From contig CM036247.1 of assembly GCA_020698575.1 (NCBI GenBank), forward strand, positions 25,210,431-25,274,430: a stretch of DNA of 64,000 nt. The letters are read 5' to 3'. Both the position numbers and the translations under genes were made by a program. The stretch is from Bostrychus sinensis. Lineage: Eukaryota > Chordata > Actinopteri > Gobiiformes > Eleotridae. The notes beneath the pieces are model-generated. The model did no database searches. It had not been told where the DNA came from and was given only the letters and a program-made list of their open reading frames with translations. Below, one piece after another: positions 12,781 through 26,211 of this stretch (position 1 is the first letter of the stretch; each line of letters opens with the position of its first letter).

Positions 12781-15700
12781 TTAGTCATAGCAAATCACAC
12801 TGACCTTTATAGGAATGGCGTACAAGTCGTTCTGTTCTGCCCTTGTGATCTTATAGACACCCGAATGCTGCTCCTTCACGCTTCGCTTTTCTAAGGAGTC
12901 CAAACAGACACAGAGCTTGAGTTAACGACACACAACACAACAGTGGTGGTGAATGAGATCGATGCTAACCTTTTAGATGTGCGGGATAATTGCTGTTTAG
13001 CCTGAATGATAGTGTTAGAAGCAAGAGAAAAAGTCAGCCTTGTGATATTGCATTAGCCCACATCTACGTACATTTCTTAGTTTTCAATGCAATTAAAGCG
13101 ACATGGTCCATTATGCAATCTGGTATAAATAACCTCTGTACCTTTTTCTTCTTTTTGTACAACACACAATCATTGCGCACACAATTGCAATAAGGAGACA
13201 ACATCCTGCTGTTATAATAGTAGCCCTTCCAACAGCCGCCGTGCAGTTTGAAAATTCTGCGAAACAGAAAAAGGCATATATTATTTAGCTTCTCTTGACA
13301 TTCCTCTCACATATCTATATATATTTTTTCCAACCTTGAACAGTTAACTCGTGGCTGGCTGTCTGACTTTGTGTTGTGGCCAGATTGACGGCGGTGCAGG
13401 TGTAAGTCCCGCTGTCTGTGCTCCTGGTTGACTGGATAACATATACTGCGCCCTGACTGCCGGTTGGATTCCCATTGAAGAGCCAAGTGAACTTTGCCGA
13501 GGGCATGGATTCGGTGGAGCAGTAGAGCATGGTGAAATCCCCGGCGTGCACAGAGCCGGGGCCTATAACGGCCGTCCTGTCAGGCCCATCTGTAACATGG
13601 AGCAAAACAATCCCGCTGAAGCATTATTCCGGATCAATATAAGATGTAAACAGGATGTAGTCTTGTTAGAAAGGATGTACAGTACACTACTACTGCAGTG
13701 GTGGGAATAACATTTCAGACCATGGAGATCTCTTGACATCAGCGGCTGTGCTGTGTTGCAGATGCGTTAGTGTCTTTCCAAGTTCAATGAACATATTGTA
13801 TTAAAGATGGAGTGTGTGTTTTTGCCAGCACCATTTGGTGACATTGCAGATTACAATTCCATGAGCCCATGAGCAACTAGAGTGGCCCTGCAGGGACATT
13901 ATGTTAACCATACACAAACCCAGTGAAGTCAGATTATCAAAATCACAATTCAAATTTGGCCAGTATAAACAGGAAGTGAACTACCACCTCCACTTGTTAC
14001 CACTACCACAATGTTACTTGAACGTTCAAAAAATGAAAAATGTTCAATCGTGATTGTAAATTGCACACTAAAATACAACACATAATAAATAAGCTTAAGT
14101 ATAAAATATAAATCTGGATACATAAGCAAATAGCAGTTGGTTTGAGAATCAAACTGTAGAGAGAGACAAGTCTAGATGTTTTTAGTTAAGTGTGACAGTG
14201 CATTGCAAGTTTTGAGTCATTTAATATTTTCATATGAAATTTAGGCATTATATGCATGCGTTAAAAAGCGCAGATTTCCAACATTGACAGAGGGAATTAA
14301 GGCTATCTTATTTTGTATTTCAGTAAATTATAAATACTGACAATCACCTTAAAAAACCAAGAATCGCCTTGTTTTTAGGAGTAAAATGACTATAAAATCT
14401 GGCTGAGAATCACATATGAACAAATCCCTCTATAAAAATCCTTAAAAATACAGTCATGTACAAGACTGGAAATAATGGTGTTTCTAGAGCAACTGAAGTG
14501 GAAATTTCTGACTCAGAGTGTGAGAAAAACTCATTTTGAGAAAACGGCCTTTGCAATGAATACTTCCAATATAAATCTATGGCCACAGGTTGACTAAATT
14601 TATTAAACTAAACACCTTATTGTGTAATGTTCAGTGTAAAAGCCACATGTTAAGGGAGCAAATTGGCCCAAAACCTAAAAAGACCTTTGTAACATGTTTT
14701 TCAAAATAATTGCACTCCTTGTTTCAAAGATTAAAGATGTCCAGGTAGGATGATTATTTTAACTCACAGTATGGCTATTTTATTTATTTATTTTTTTTTT
14801 TTGAGGAACTGTGTGGTAAACTCACGTAGGATGAACAGATTAAGAGGCTGGCTGATTTTGGTGCTGACTCCATTGGACACGTTGCATGTGAACGGTCCCT
14901 GGTCATAGCGGCTCACACTGACTATAGTGAGAGTGGAGCCTCCATCAGTGAGGTGGACTCTGTCACTGGCTGTGACCTCAGAGCTGTGGTTCAACCACAG
15001 GAAAGACAGAGAGGTCCCAGAGGCAGAGCAGGACAGACTCACAGAACTGCTGAACTCCATTAGAGCTGAGATATTAGACGTCACCTCTGTGTTAAATATC
15101 GGTTCTGTAGGCATGAATGACGAGAATGACAGATTAAATGGACTTCTATAGACTTATTATAGTGATTGCATTTTACCTTGTACAAAAATAGTTGAAGTGC
15201 GAGATGCTGCATATCTCAGAGTTTTGCTGTTAAACGCCTGGCAGCTGTAGTTCCCACTGTGGTTCATGTTAGTGTTAAAAAGTTGGAGTTCTTGTCCAGT
15301 GAAAGATAGCAACTTCCCATTGAAAAACCACTGCAACAGCGCTGGTGGTCTGGAGTCGGCCGAGCAGAAAAACGTGATGTTTGACCCTTTCTTGTGGTAT
15401 TGTTGTGGTGGAAGTAGCTTCATATTTATGTTTTCTGGGCCATCTGTGGAAATAATGTATAGAATGAGGTTTGACTCACCTTTTCTAACAAGCATAGATG
15501 ATTTCGAAATTGAACTAATTATGGATGACATTCAAAAGATATGCATTATATTGGACAGCACTGTAACAAAATGCTGCAAAATTAAACAGCAAGGAGCTCA
15601 ATAAAAAGCAAATTAGCGTCAACCACTCATGTCGTGATGGCTGTAATAATCATGAATCAAGGAGCATATTTTTGTGCAAATGGTGTCAACCATCAAAGAC

Positions 15701-18700
15701 AGCACATGTGGAGAGGTAACTCACAGCTGACAGAGAGGCGCAGGGCTTCGCTGGTGCCATTACTAAAATTATTAAATGCATGACACAGGTATGGGCCCTG
15801 GTCATAGCGGGTCATGTTAATTATAGCGAGAGTGGAGCCTCCATCAGTGAGGTGGACTCTGTCGCTGGCTGTGACCTCAGAGCTGCCGTTGAACCAGAGG
15901 AATGATGGGAAGGATCCAGAACAGGAGCAGGAGAGATGGGCAGAACTGTTGAATTCCACCAAGTCTGTGCTGCTAGGAGTTATCAGCACGTTGGCAATAT
16001 CAGCTAGGAAGAGAAAATGATACTTAAGTTTGAGTTAGTTGCCTGTATTCTCCTAGTGGAACGTACCACTGTGTAATAAATGGATTTCCTGTTCTACACA
16101 CTGTGACCAAAGCTATGTTAATATACAGCAACTGGACTAGAGGTCATCTTCACGGCTTCAATTGTATTATTAATGCAACATTAAATCTTCTTTCCTTATG
16201 GCTTTTCCCTTCAGGGTTCGCCACAGCAAATCATGAGCCTACTAACATGCAGTGATGTGCATATTGATTTGGCATAGGTTGTACACCAGATGCCCATCCT
16301 AACACAACGCTCTCCATTTATCAGAAAGAGCACAGTAGTTTGTCAGACCCTATGACTGGTTTGATGGTATGCAATAATAATAATCATCTGTGAAATAATC
16401 TAGAGTTTATTATCAAGGATTTTTGCCAGATATGAATGGATAGGCTCCGGACCCTGCATGTTTTTTTGTTTTTTGTTTTTTTTTCTTCAAGTTTTTTTTT
16501 TTTTTTGGCCTTATTAGATAGGACAGCTGAGTAATTATAGGAAATCAAGGGGAGAGAGCATGGAGAGACATATGGCCAATTGTCGGACTCCGGACTCAAA
16601 CCCATGTCATTAGTTGCCCGGTATATTTCCTCCTGCTCTAAGGTGTAAGGAAAAGTAATACAGTGTTAAACTTACATTTAACTACAGTTACAGTTGCAGA
16701 TTGAGACGTTTCATGTCTCATTGTTCTGTTGTTATAGGCCTGACAGCTGTAGTTTCCGCTGTGGCTCATCTGGAGGTTCACCAGTCTGAGCTCTGGACCA
16801 GTGTGAGGCAGCAGCTTTCTATTCAGAAACCACTGAATGAAGGCGGGAGGCCCAGACGCTGCCGAACACAGCAGGCTTACATCTGCTCCTTCATCGTAGT
16901 ATTCTTGTGATGGAGATACAGTAAGGTTAATCTTTTCTGGTCCAACTGCATTGTATTTGGAGGGAAAAAATGTAAAATTAGTTTTCAAGAGATGCTTCAC
17001 AGTGTAGTAATCATCTATATATGACTTACAGATGATAGTGAGGCTTATTGGATCGCTGAATTCATCACTGACAGGATTAAACACATTACACCTGAATGGT
17101 CCCTGGTCATAGCGGCGCACGTTGACAATAGTTAAAGTAGTGTTTCTGTCAGTGAGGTGGACTCTGTCGTTGGTTGTGACCTCAGAGCTGTCGTTAAACC
17201 AAATGAAAGACAGGGAGGATCCAGAGGAGGAGCACGAGAGTTGCACGGTGGAGCTGTTGAATTCCCACATTTCTGTAGCATTAGAGATCACTTCAACATT
17301 TGATACTGGCTCTGTAAGAGGAAAAACAATTTTGGGAGATTAACAATGTGTGATACTGCACAGTCTTTTACTATTTTGGTCAGGAGAAGTGGTTCCAAGA
17401 CAGTGCTGTGTCCTTAAATGTGGGTTGCTGATGATGTTATTTAGGGCACAAAATTTTAAAAAGTTTATGTTAGTTATGGGATGAAAGAATGTTTTGCCAG
17501 GAGATAGAACTATAAAAGATGGGGTAAAAGAGAAGAAATCATTAATGTAAAAAATGATAAACTAGAACAAAGAATTATAATGTACATAGTAAAAAAATGA
17601 CTAAACAATAAATACGTTGGGTTACAATTCTCTCGACCTTCTTAATTATGGATGCTGTCAAGAAAGTTGGGGGGAAAAAACAGTGGTTGCCACTTGTGAG
17701 AAAGGACTCAAAAGTGGGTCACAGGAAAGTTGGATATGGCTCAATGTTCAACTTACTTAAAGCCTAATATTTCTGTTCATTAAATGGAAAGATAAAAGAG
17801 TTTTAAAAACACAGGAGCCATAAAAGATAAGTAAGATAAGTAAAATTAGACTATGTTAAATATGTTCAAACACTAAAAGAGAATAAAGCGTATTTTGTAT
17901 AGAATTTTACAATGACAATACAATTTTATGTTTAATTAGACAAGAGCAGTAAATAAAATTAACAGCAATAAATGTAAAATGAATGGCTAAATAATACACA
18001 AAAATAGACTGAGAAAAACAGGTTTAGTCACAGTTCTTTAGTTGGTAACACTTTAGAATAACTTACAACTATCAAGTTGTATTAAAGCATTGCTAAATAT
18101 GTATTTGACTATAATGTAATAGGCTAAATAGTTAATTCTGATTTTTTTATATATTTGCACTGATTTACATGACTTAATTACTAAAAAAATTAAACATTGA
18201 TATCAATTTATATAACTCTATATAACAATGGTGTGTTAAAGTAATGCTTTGTAAATAATAAATTAGCTGTTTACTAATCCTTTATATTTATTTTATTTTT
18301 AATAGTGTGGGTTATTCTAAGTGTGCCCTTTTGTCCTTCTGAGTTATAAGTAATATGGGTATTTGTAATGGAAAACACAGGTCTAGTGGGCTCAACAAAA
18401 TTCACAAATACAATAGCTGCACCACATGTAATAATAATAGATTTGGAGAATTATTACTTCTAGTGGACAAGTGAAATTTGGTTAAAATATTTGACATTCT
18501 GCTTTTTAAACTTTTTCACAATAGCTCCATGGAGTTTGAAGCAATAATAGTCCCCTGGAAGTATAAATAAATCCTGTTATGACTTTTACTCTCACGTTTG
18601 TGTAGACCACTTGAATTTTATAGACCTGACTTACCCAGTACTGTGATGGGCAAAACATGAGAAGTTGTATATCTCAGAGTTTTGCTGTTGAAAGCCTGAC

Positions 18701-21036
18701 AGCTGTAGCTTCCACTGTCATTCATCTGAATGTTTTGAAGAGTCTGGTGTGGTCCAGTGTAGGACTGCAAGTTGCTGTTCAAAAACCAGTTTATTTCTGC
18801 ATTAGGTTTGGAGTCAGCACTGCAATTCAAAACCAAGTTGGAACCTTTTGCAATGTATTCTTGGGATGGAAATGTAGTGAAATGTAGGTTTTCTGGGCCG
18901 TCTTCAGTGTTGCACGTACAAAGAAGAAAACAGACACAAAATATATAGTATATCTTATAGTCTGATGTTATAATTGAAATACTGAAAGTTGATACTTACA
19001 GCTAATTGATAGGTGTACTGGTTCACTGGTGCCATTACTAATAGCATTGGTCACTTTACATGTGAACGGTCCCTGGTCATAGCGGCTCACACTGACTATA
19101 GTGAGAGTGGAGCCTCCATCAGTGAGGTGGACTCTGTCACTGGCTGTGACCTCAGAGCTGTGGTTCAACCACAGGAAAGACAGAGAGGACCCAGAGGCAG
19201 AGCAGGACAGACTCACAGAACTGTTGGACTCCACTAAGTCTGAGCTGCTGACACTAACTCTCACATTAGAGATGGGAACTGGGGAAGAAAATTCAGATCT
19301 AAAAAGTGTTGACTGAAGAGCAATCTATTATTAATAAAGATATAAACTGTGGGTATTTTTTCCATATTCCAAACCAAACAGCAGTTTTTTGTGACATCTA
19401 ATTTTGCGGTAGCTCACATGTTCATAGTGATCACAAAGTAATGTGAAAAGTTGGCCAGAGTAGCACATTCTGGTAGCCCAACCTGCCAGACAAACTCTTT
19501 TCCTATTCTATACAAAGGAGTTAGTCTGGTACCTCTTTGATAATGTTTCATTTCTGGGGCGGAACAATGACAGGCGGAGTAACCAATCAACAACAACCAA
19601 ACAAATATGGATTTTTTTCATAAAACACCAGAATACAGCGTATTATGAGCAGCTCTGTACTTATTTTTGAACGGGGACAGCAGCAGAAGCCAGTTGTACA
19701 AAGATTTGTTAAAACATTTTTTTTAATGCATTAGTTACATTGTATGTCAACGAGTCTTAACTGTTGGCAACAAGACGAAGAAAAAAAATCCCTGGACAAT
19801 AAGAGACAAGAGGACGACAATAACGCGGACTTCAGAAATTCTCCGCCCTGAGAGGGGAACCAGACAGTCCTGCTTGTGAAAAGCAAGTAGGACAGTCTAC
19901 ATTCTGGGTGATGAAACTCTGACCCTAACACATTACATCACACATAAAAATGCATTTTCCTTTATTTAGGGGTGTATCTAGAGTAACTACTGGATAGTTT
20001 GAGTTTAGTAAAAATATTAAGTATTTTTCCTGATGTGGTAAGGTTGGCTGCACACTCACATGGGCTCAATCTCAGGCCTGGGTGTGTAGTAGCAATAGAT
20101 AATTGTAGCATTATTAATAGTTGGTGTTGTAATCATAGCAGATGTAGTAGTAATTGTGGGTGAAACATTGTCTAAAAACAAACTCTGTCCAGATGACTTT
20201 CTTGTTTAACCTTTTTACTACTAATAGTAATGGCACTACTCATTTTAAGAGTATATTTTACTGTGCATTTGCAAAAACAAGTTTCAGATTTATTCATATT
20301 TGTGTTCACTTTTACTTCTACTTGAGTATTATTGTATTGAAAAAAAGAGTTGGCATACTGCTTCTATTTCACATTAAGCAATACCTAGACAGATAACAAA
20401 GGGAGCAAGAGATAGACCCTGGTTTTGCTTGATCAAGTGAGCCACCACACAGTCTCTGTTTATGTGTGGAGGGTCATAGAAATATGCTGATTGATTTAAT
20501 CTTCATGGCAAATCTAAATTACATGGCAGCCTCAATTTGTTTTTGTTAGTAACATACATGAACTCACCTTGTACTTGCAGCTCGCATTGACCGATCGTTT
20601 GTTCTCCTCCAGATGGGATGACGGTGACTGTGTACTTTCCAGTGTCACTGACAGTGAGCTCCCTGAGCTCCAGAGATCCAGTGGATTTGAACAAGGTGAT
20701 CCTGTCTGCATATGCTGCGTTTGTTAAGTTGACAGTACTAGACACTATTATATTATTGTTGATACCAGACATATTCATGAAATTCCAGGTAATAATCGGG
20801 AATGGTGCTACTAGTGGAGTCAGCGTAGTTGTAAAAGTGACTTTCCCTCCAGCAGTAGCACTCAAATGGTCTGGAAGCACACCTGTCCCATGACTTAAAC
20901 CTATAAGAATTATTTTGTTAAAGTGAATACATTTAAACAGCAATTTTATCATGACAAAAAAAGGACCTCAATGAATCTGAGGGAAAAACTTACCCAACGC
21001 TCCCAAAAAAATAAGAACTGTTACAGATGTTTCCAT
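12781..21036 (-). CDS. CEACAM-like gene 2: N plus four A-B pairs, transmembrane and tail
   Basis: Thirteen exons: signal 20994-21036 (METSVTVLIFLGALG); N 20568-20900; A1 19000-19278; B1 18635-18901; A2 17030-17311; B2 16676-16945; A3 15725-16003; B3 15177-15443; A4 14826-15104; B4 13335-13589; TM 13142-13256; microexon 12970-12992; tail 12781-12890. The exons sum to 2802 nt (933 codons plus stop) with no internal stop, and every junction keeps phase, which supports the model. A domains carry LSCSASG...YDQGPF(T/R)C; B domains carry CSADS...SGNYSCQAFNS, as in CEACAM A/B pairs. The TM helix (ATIITAGCCLLIAIVCAMIV) ends in a CCTKRRKR stop-transfer. The tail has GVYKIT and DLYAIP, neither a proper ITIM. 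The nine Ig domains are comparable to the longest mammalian CEACAMs. Likely a cell-surface adhesion or ligand-binding protein. Confidence 0.88.
13600..14820. other. Intron of gene 2, no other gene seen
   Basis: AT-rich sequence between the B4 and A4 exons of gene 2. A T run lies at about 14790-14803, just before the A4 donor side. I see no further exon. Confidence 0.5.
16195..16320. repeat. Fish dispersed repeat in gene 2 intron
   Basis: CTTCAGGGTTCGCCACAGCA and GGTTGTACACCAGATGCCC are phrases I recall from a common teleost repeat. It lies in the intron between B2 and A3 of gene 2. Confidence 0.4.
17345..18600. other. Long AT-rich intron of gene 2
   Basis: Sequence between exons A2 and B1. 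No extra Ig exon, transposon ends or RNA gene recognised. Confidence 0.5.
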
Positions 21037-21039
21037 ATC

Positions 21040-22460
21040 TGCTGCAGGCTGCACACGAGAGCGAGATGTTTATGAGACACAAGTGTTGTAAATGTGTGTT
21101 TTAGGGAGGAGGGGATGATAATGCCTTCACTCATTACATCTGCTCTTTTATAACTACCAAACACACACTGCATAAAATACATTTACCAACATACATGCAG
21201 GAGTCACATAAGAACGACCACAGTGGGGATTTTTTCATATCAGTCAACAAAATTCTCAAAAACAAAGCTGCTAATAGTGTTCCTAATAAGATCTCAAAAG
21301 TTGATTTTTTTTTTTTTTTTTTTTTTTACACACATAATGCAATTTTTGTTTGTTTGGGCTACTAAGAATTCACTTCCAGTTCATACTTAGTACAGTCAGT
21401 GCTCTAACAAGCTTCATGTAAAGAGTAATCACTACACACTACAGCATTAGTTAAGTGTTGGTTAATGGATTGAAACCAGTGAATTCATTATGTACAAATC
21501 ATTACTTCAACATTAATAAACACAATTGAGTTATTATCATTGCTATTCATGTTTAATTCTTGCACAATAAACTCTTGTAAAAAGTATAACAAAAAAGTGG
21601 TATTTCAATATCTTTATGGTTTATCTATTAAATCATTATGTAGATAAAAATCTTCAAAGCACCAGGTGAAGGTGAAGTGTGTGATGGTCCCACGTCTGGA
21701 TAAATGGAGAGGGTTTTGTCAGGAAGCGTATCTGACATTAAAAAAACAAATATTATGCCAGACTAAATAATCCACAAGATAATTTGCTGTGGGAGTCCCC
21801 TGAGGTCTATAATGAGCTATAATTGAAACTTTTAAATTATGTTTATTTTTGGAGATTTTTTGTACTAAGCACTAATCTAAACCCCACCACCTCACAGCTG
21901 CCAAATGTGTTCAGAATAGATTGATACTGTACACCTCACCAAGAAAGCTCAAAGACCTTATTTATGATGTTGCCTATCAGGTACTACTGTGTTTGAAAAA
22001 AATATTGCTCCTTATACACACATTGGCCTTGATATCCAGTTTATTAGACACATATTTTGATAAGATATTCAAGGTTAAATGACAATGTAAACTATCCCTC
22101 ATATATTTTATTTTACCTTTTTTACTATCCCTCATATAACATTGATTACCCCCTTCACTGGCTTTATGTAAGGCTGTGATCATTGCCAAGTGCTGGATGT
22201 TATGGGTGAAGCAGTGCATGAGCACACCCTTGTGGAAAAAGTACACTTGCACAATCTGATAAAAGTTTATTGTGGGAACATGATAAGATATTTTTAGTCA
22301 TTGTTACAAATTATTAAACTTTTTATGGCATGTATTACACAACAGTTAGAGTGTATTTGTTGTATTGTTGTGTTGCCATTTAACATGACTGCTGTATTTT
22401 ACAAATCAAATTTAATATGAAGGAATACAACAACTGATGAACCAGGCTTTTCTAAACAAA
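21040..22460. other. Intergenic DNA between genes 2 and 3
   Basis: No gene recognised. A run of about 21 T lies at 21307-21327. The first 100 bases upstream of gene 2 contain TCTTTTATAAC on the plus strand, a loose TATA-type candidate. Confidence 0.45.
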
Positions 22461-22464
22461 GTCT

Positions 22465-24792
22465 TTAGTCCATTATGAGTCGCATTGAGGTCAGGACAGT
22501 GCAAAGCATCATGGACAAAGACCCACTGATGGGAGCAGAAGAGTCTAGATCAGAAGAGAAACACATTAATCTGCCTTGTCCAAACTTGCACAGAAATACA
22601 TTCGAGTAAGAGGGCTTAAGTACCACGCAGAATATGGACAGCAGAGGCAGACTGTCCAGTGACGGAGTTCTTAGCGGTGCAGGTGTACTTCCCCAGGTGA
22701 TGCTCCTCCATCTCATGGATATAGTGGACCTTTCCCTTTATTGAAAAGTGTTTGAATGTCCAGACAAAGGAGGCTGGGGGCAGTGAGTCTGCAGAGCAAG
22801 TCAGGGTCACACTGTCCTCCAGCTCTGCACCGATTGGTTTCTGAATGATTACTGGAGGGTCAGGTCCATCTAGGAAAAATGTTACAGAAGGCTCATAAAT
22901 GAACAAATCTTGTAAACGCATCCAGCTTTAGTTAAGTATTGTTGCCTACATAAAAAAGTTCAATTTATTACGTGTTGAAACTACTGTATTGACTCATAGG
23001 CCACATATAAATTATGAATATTGAGATAAGCAGTAATAAATGTTCAGATATGCAGAGATATTCAGTTATAAATAGTGTATGAATGTCAGCCTATTTATTT
23101 ATTTAAAAGATCTGCTCCTGTGTAAATGGAATTTTTACAAATAATTTTGCACATGTCCTTTTTTTAATCACTGATTATCCTTATTTTTAATACATTATGA
23201 GCTACATATTTTGTTTACTGAAATAAAATAATACTAGCTAATGAGAAAAGTCCAAAAAGGCCTAGTTTTTAGACAATTTAAGATGAAGTAGACTGTAAAA
23301 TGTGGCCAATGCTTAACTATTAGTATGATTTTCACATATTTTATACTCATTTACTTACAATAAACTTCAATGTTGCACATGGCCGTGGCAGAGCTGACTT
23401 CATTGCTAGAGTTACACTGAAACTGTCCCCTGTCTTCTCTGGCCACGGCGCTGATGGACAACACTCTGTTCCCTTCAGAAAAACTGAATTTGTCTCCAGG
23501 AAGAAGCAGCTGTCCGTCCTTCGTCCACACTCGGTTTGTCACAGTGCCCTCAGCATCACAGGTTAGAGTCAGAGAGGACTGGCCCTCTACCACGTCCACT
23601 GTGGGGCAGTCAATGGTGGGCTTCGACACCGTGGCTGGACACAACAGTGTAAAAGGTAATGTTGTAATATTTAATTAATTCATTAGACTTAGTCAGCACT
23701 TCTTCATGACTATCAAATGGTTAAAAGACATAGGCTTACAATTTAGTGTGTTTTTTGTTGTAAACTTTTTTTTGTTCCTACCCTTTAGTTCCTTTTAGTT
23801 ATTGTTTTTGACACAGCCCTGTTAAAGGACAGACTTCATGGAGCAGCCCCAGCTTGCACAAAGACATGTGGTGTGTGTAGTTTAAAAACAAACTGAAGTA
23901 ATAGCTTTCTTCCTTGCCATTTTTGAGTTTGTGATATTTGGGACACTGGAATTATTCTGCTAAATAAACTGTAAGGTTTACAAAATGAATATAGATTCTA
24001 AAGTATGTTACATATAGCCTGTTATATAGAGCTGTTTGAGACATGGAGTGAGAGACAAATGATAACCCAACCCCCTTCATACCCCCCTCCACTTGCCCCC
24101 AGACCATTTTTATTGGAGTTATGTGTATCTTTGTCCTACAGTAGTGGATAGTGCAAGAGAAACTGACATAACTAAAACAAAACCTAATAGAACCATTAGC
24201 CATACAGTCATTTTTAGGCTATTCAACATTTTCAGTGACAAAGTACCAAAGACAGCATAAGGGTTTGACTACTACTGCTACTACAACTGCTACTCCAAAG
24301 ACAGATAGACTTTTGTAATTAATTATGTGTTTTTTTTTAAATGGGTAATACTTACTCAGCACCCTTAGCTCGGCTGTTCCATGATACTGTGAGGCTGTGT
24401 GTGTGATGATGATTAATTCATATTTGCCGCTGTCTTTTTCAGTCAGGTTCCTCAGCACCAGAGAGCCAGTGGCTTTGTCCAGAGTGATCCTGTTCTCATA
24501 CCCACTTCCCACTACATCAGCATTGGTTGAGGTTATTATATTGGTGGTGCCATTGAAACTCCAGGTCACAGCCAAAAACGGTCCATCGGTAGGGTTCACA
24601 GATGTGGTAAAGGTTACGCTCTCTCTTGTTGGCACCCGAAGCAAGTCAAAAGTGATGACACCAGCTCCGTGGCAAATACCTAGTGAAATGTATGTATTAG
24701 ACAACTAATCTTAAGTGAAAAGATTGTTTTAAATTTAATTTCTTACCTGACAGTAGAAGCACTACTAAAGCTGAAAGAAGCGTGTTGCTCAT
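22465..24792 (-). CDS. CEACAM-like gene 3: N-A-B with GPI-anchor tail
   Basis: Exons: signal 24747-24792 (MSNTLLSALVVLLLSG); N 24356-24679; A 23359-23634; B 22624-22869; last exon 22465-22544. Total 972 nt, 323 codons, all phase 1. The N domain has VTWSFNG and GKYEL with no B/F cysteine pair. The A domain (LTCDAEG...FQCNSSNEVSS) has two extra cysteines (IDCP and AMCN). The B domain has LTCSADS...YTCTAKNS. The last exon gives DSSAPISGSLSMMLCTVLTS and a few more residues: a small-residue cleavage region, then a moderately hydrophobic run that ends at the stop with no cytoplasmic tail. That is what a GPI signal looks like; a short TM tail cannot be excluded. Structure as in GPI-linked CEACAMs. 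Confidence 0.83.
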
Positions 24793-24842
24793 GGTGGTAT
24801 AGGCAGTCTCTGTGCGCCAATGGAAACTGCGATATCTCTGAG

Positions 24843-24897
24843 CTTATCATCAATAAAAGAAGCATGACACTCAGAGGCCTAATATGATTAATTATTA
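24843..24897 (-). promoter_or_regulatory. Shared promoter block, gene 3
   Basis: Plus-strand CTTATC (GATA-type on the coding strand), then GATTAATTATTA about 37 bases further upstream of the gene. This is the same order as upstream of genes 4, 6 and 9. It lies about 50-105 bp before the start codon. Function inferred from recurrence only. Confidence 0.5.
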
Positions 24898-24899
24898 CC

Positions 24900-26100
24900 A
24901 GTTATTACCCTCGCTATAAAGTCCTTATCTGACACTAAATTTGTGATATTTTAAGAAGCTTTTGTATACAAAGTAAAGTTTTGGAGGTTTATCACAACAA
25001 CAAAACCATAAGTCATACAGACAACTAAAACAAAACATATGCTGTGGAGTATATGAAGTAGCAGTTAGTTGAGGCCATGGTAAACACAGGGTATTTAGCT
25101 TCTGTATCTTGTTTATGGATCTTGCTTCACACTTCTGCAAAAAGGCTTGAAAAGTATGAGACAAGTTCTTACTGATACACAATACAAAATAATATTTGTG
25201 AAATATTTGGTAGCTATTCACTTTGGAAGAGAGGCTGAAGTAACAACAGCTTGTCAAGATTTCCAATTTCTGTAATGTCACATGGGTCTGATATGCTTCA
25301 ATATGTATATTTCAGTATCTTAGTCTATGAGATGCTGTATGTGGATAAGCATCTTGATTTGGCAATTTGTTTTTGTGTCCTTTTAGGTTATGTGTCCTTT
25401 TTGTCAGAGAAATAAAACATCATTAAGGCTACTCCTGTTAATTATTGGGCTATTTAGTTTCTGGTAAACTGTTACATTGTGGTTCTTTAAATGTGCAGAA
25501 TGCATTTAATCACCTGAAAGCATATTTTGATGCTGTTTTGGGCTAGAATTTTTAAGCAGTTATAGACAATGTAAACCTGGTAGTATTAGTATTTTAAAAT
25601 AAAAGCTTATGGTGTATAGGAGCATTGAATATTTTTTCTGCATACAACATATTGGACTGGTAACTAAATACGGCCAAAAGAGGGCAGCAAGTTTCTATGT
25701 TTACATTATGTACAACATTTTGTTACTAAAATTCAATAACCCAGTTCCCAGCAATGTTCTCATGACCAAGACATTTGTGTATTGACAATTATTTATGAAC
25801 ATTATTACGTAAAATAAAATATAAAAAGTAAAAAAGTAACAGGACATGAATGTGTAAAAGCAAAAGGGTAGACAGAAGAACATTATAAATAGTCCTTAAA
25901 TATGAGGTTATAATGTATAATGGGGCTTGGGCTATCATTATAACATGTGTCATATAAAGGTAGTAACAGTGGTATGTTAAAAATAATAGCATTAATACTA
26001 AATAAAGCCATAACACTACTCATTCAAAAGTTTTAAGATAATACTAACCCTTATTCAAACTGTAACACTGTAAATGTACTTAATCATGACAGATGGTTGA
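24900..26100. other. Intergenic DNA between genes 3 and 4
   Basis: No gene recognised. A stretch near 26105-26133 resembles the juxtamembrane microexon of the TM-type genes (GAAATGAGAAGAAACAAG on the minus strand) but is out of frame. It may be a relic of the tail of gene 4. Confidence 0.35.
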
Positions 26101-26211
26101 TTTTCTCTTGTTTCTTCTCATTTCCTGCCAGATTAAGAGCAATAAAAGAAGAGTTTTGAGTCACACAACGTCAATTATAAGGTAAGCTACATTTTACCAC
26201 ATTTTACTTAC

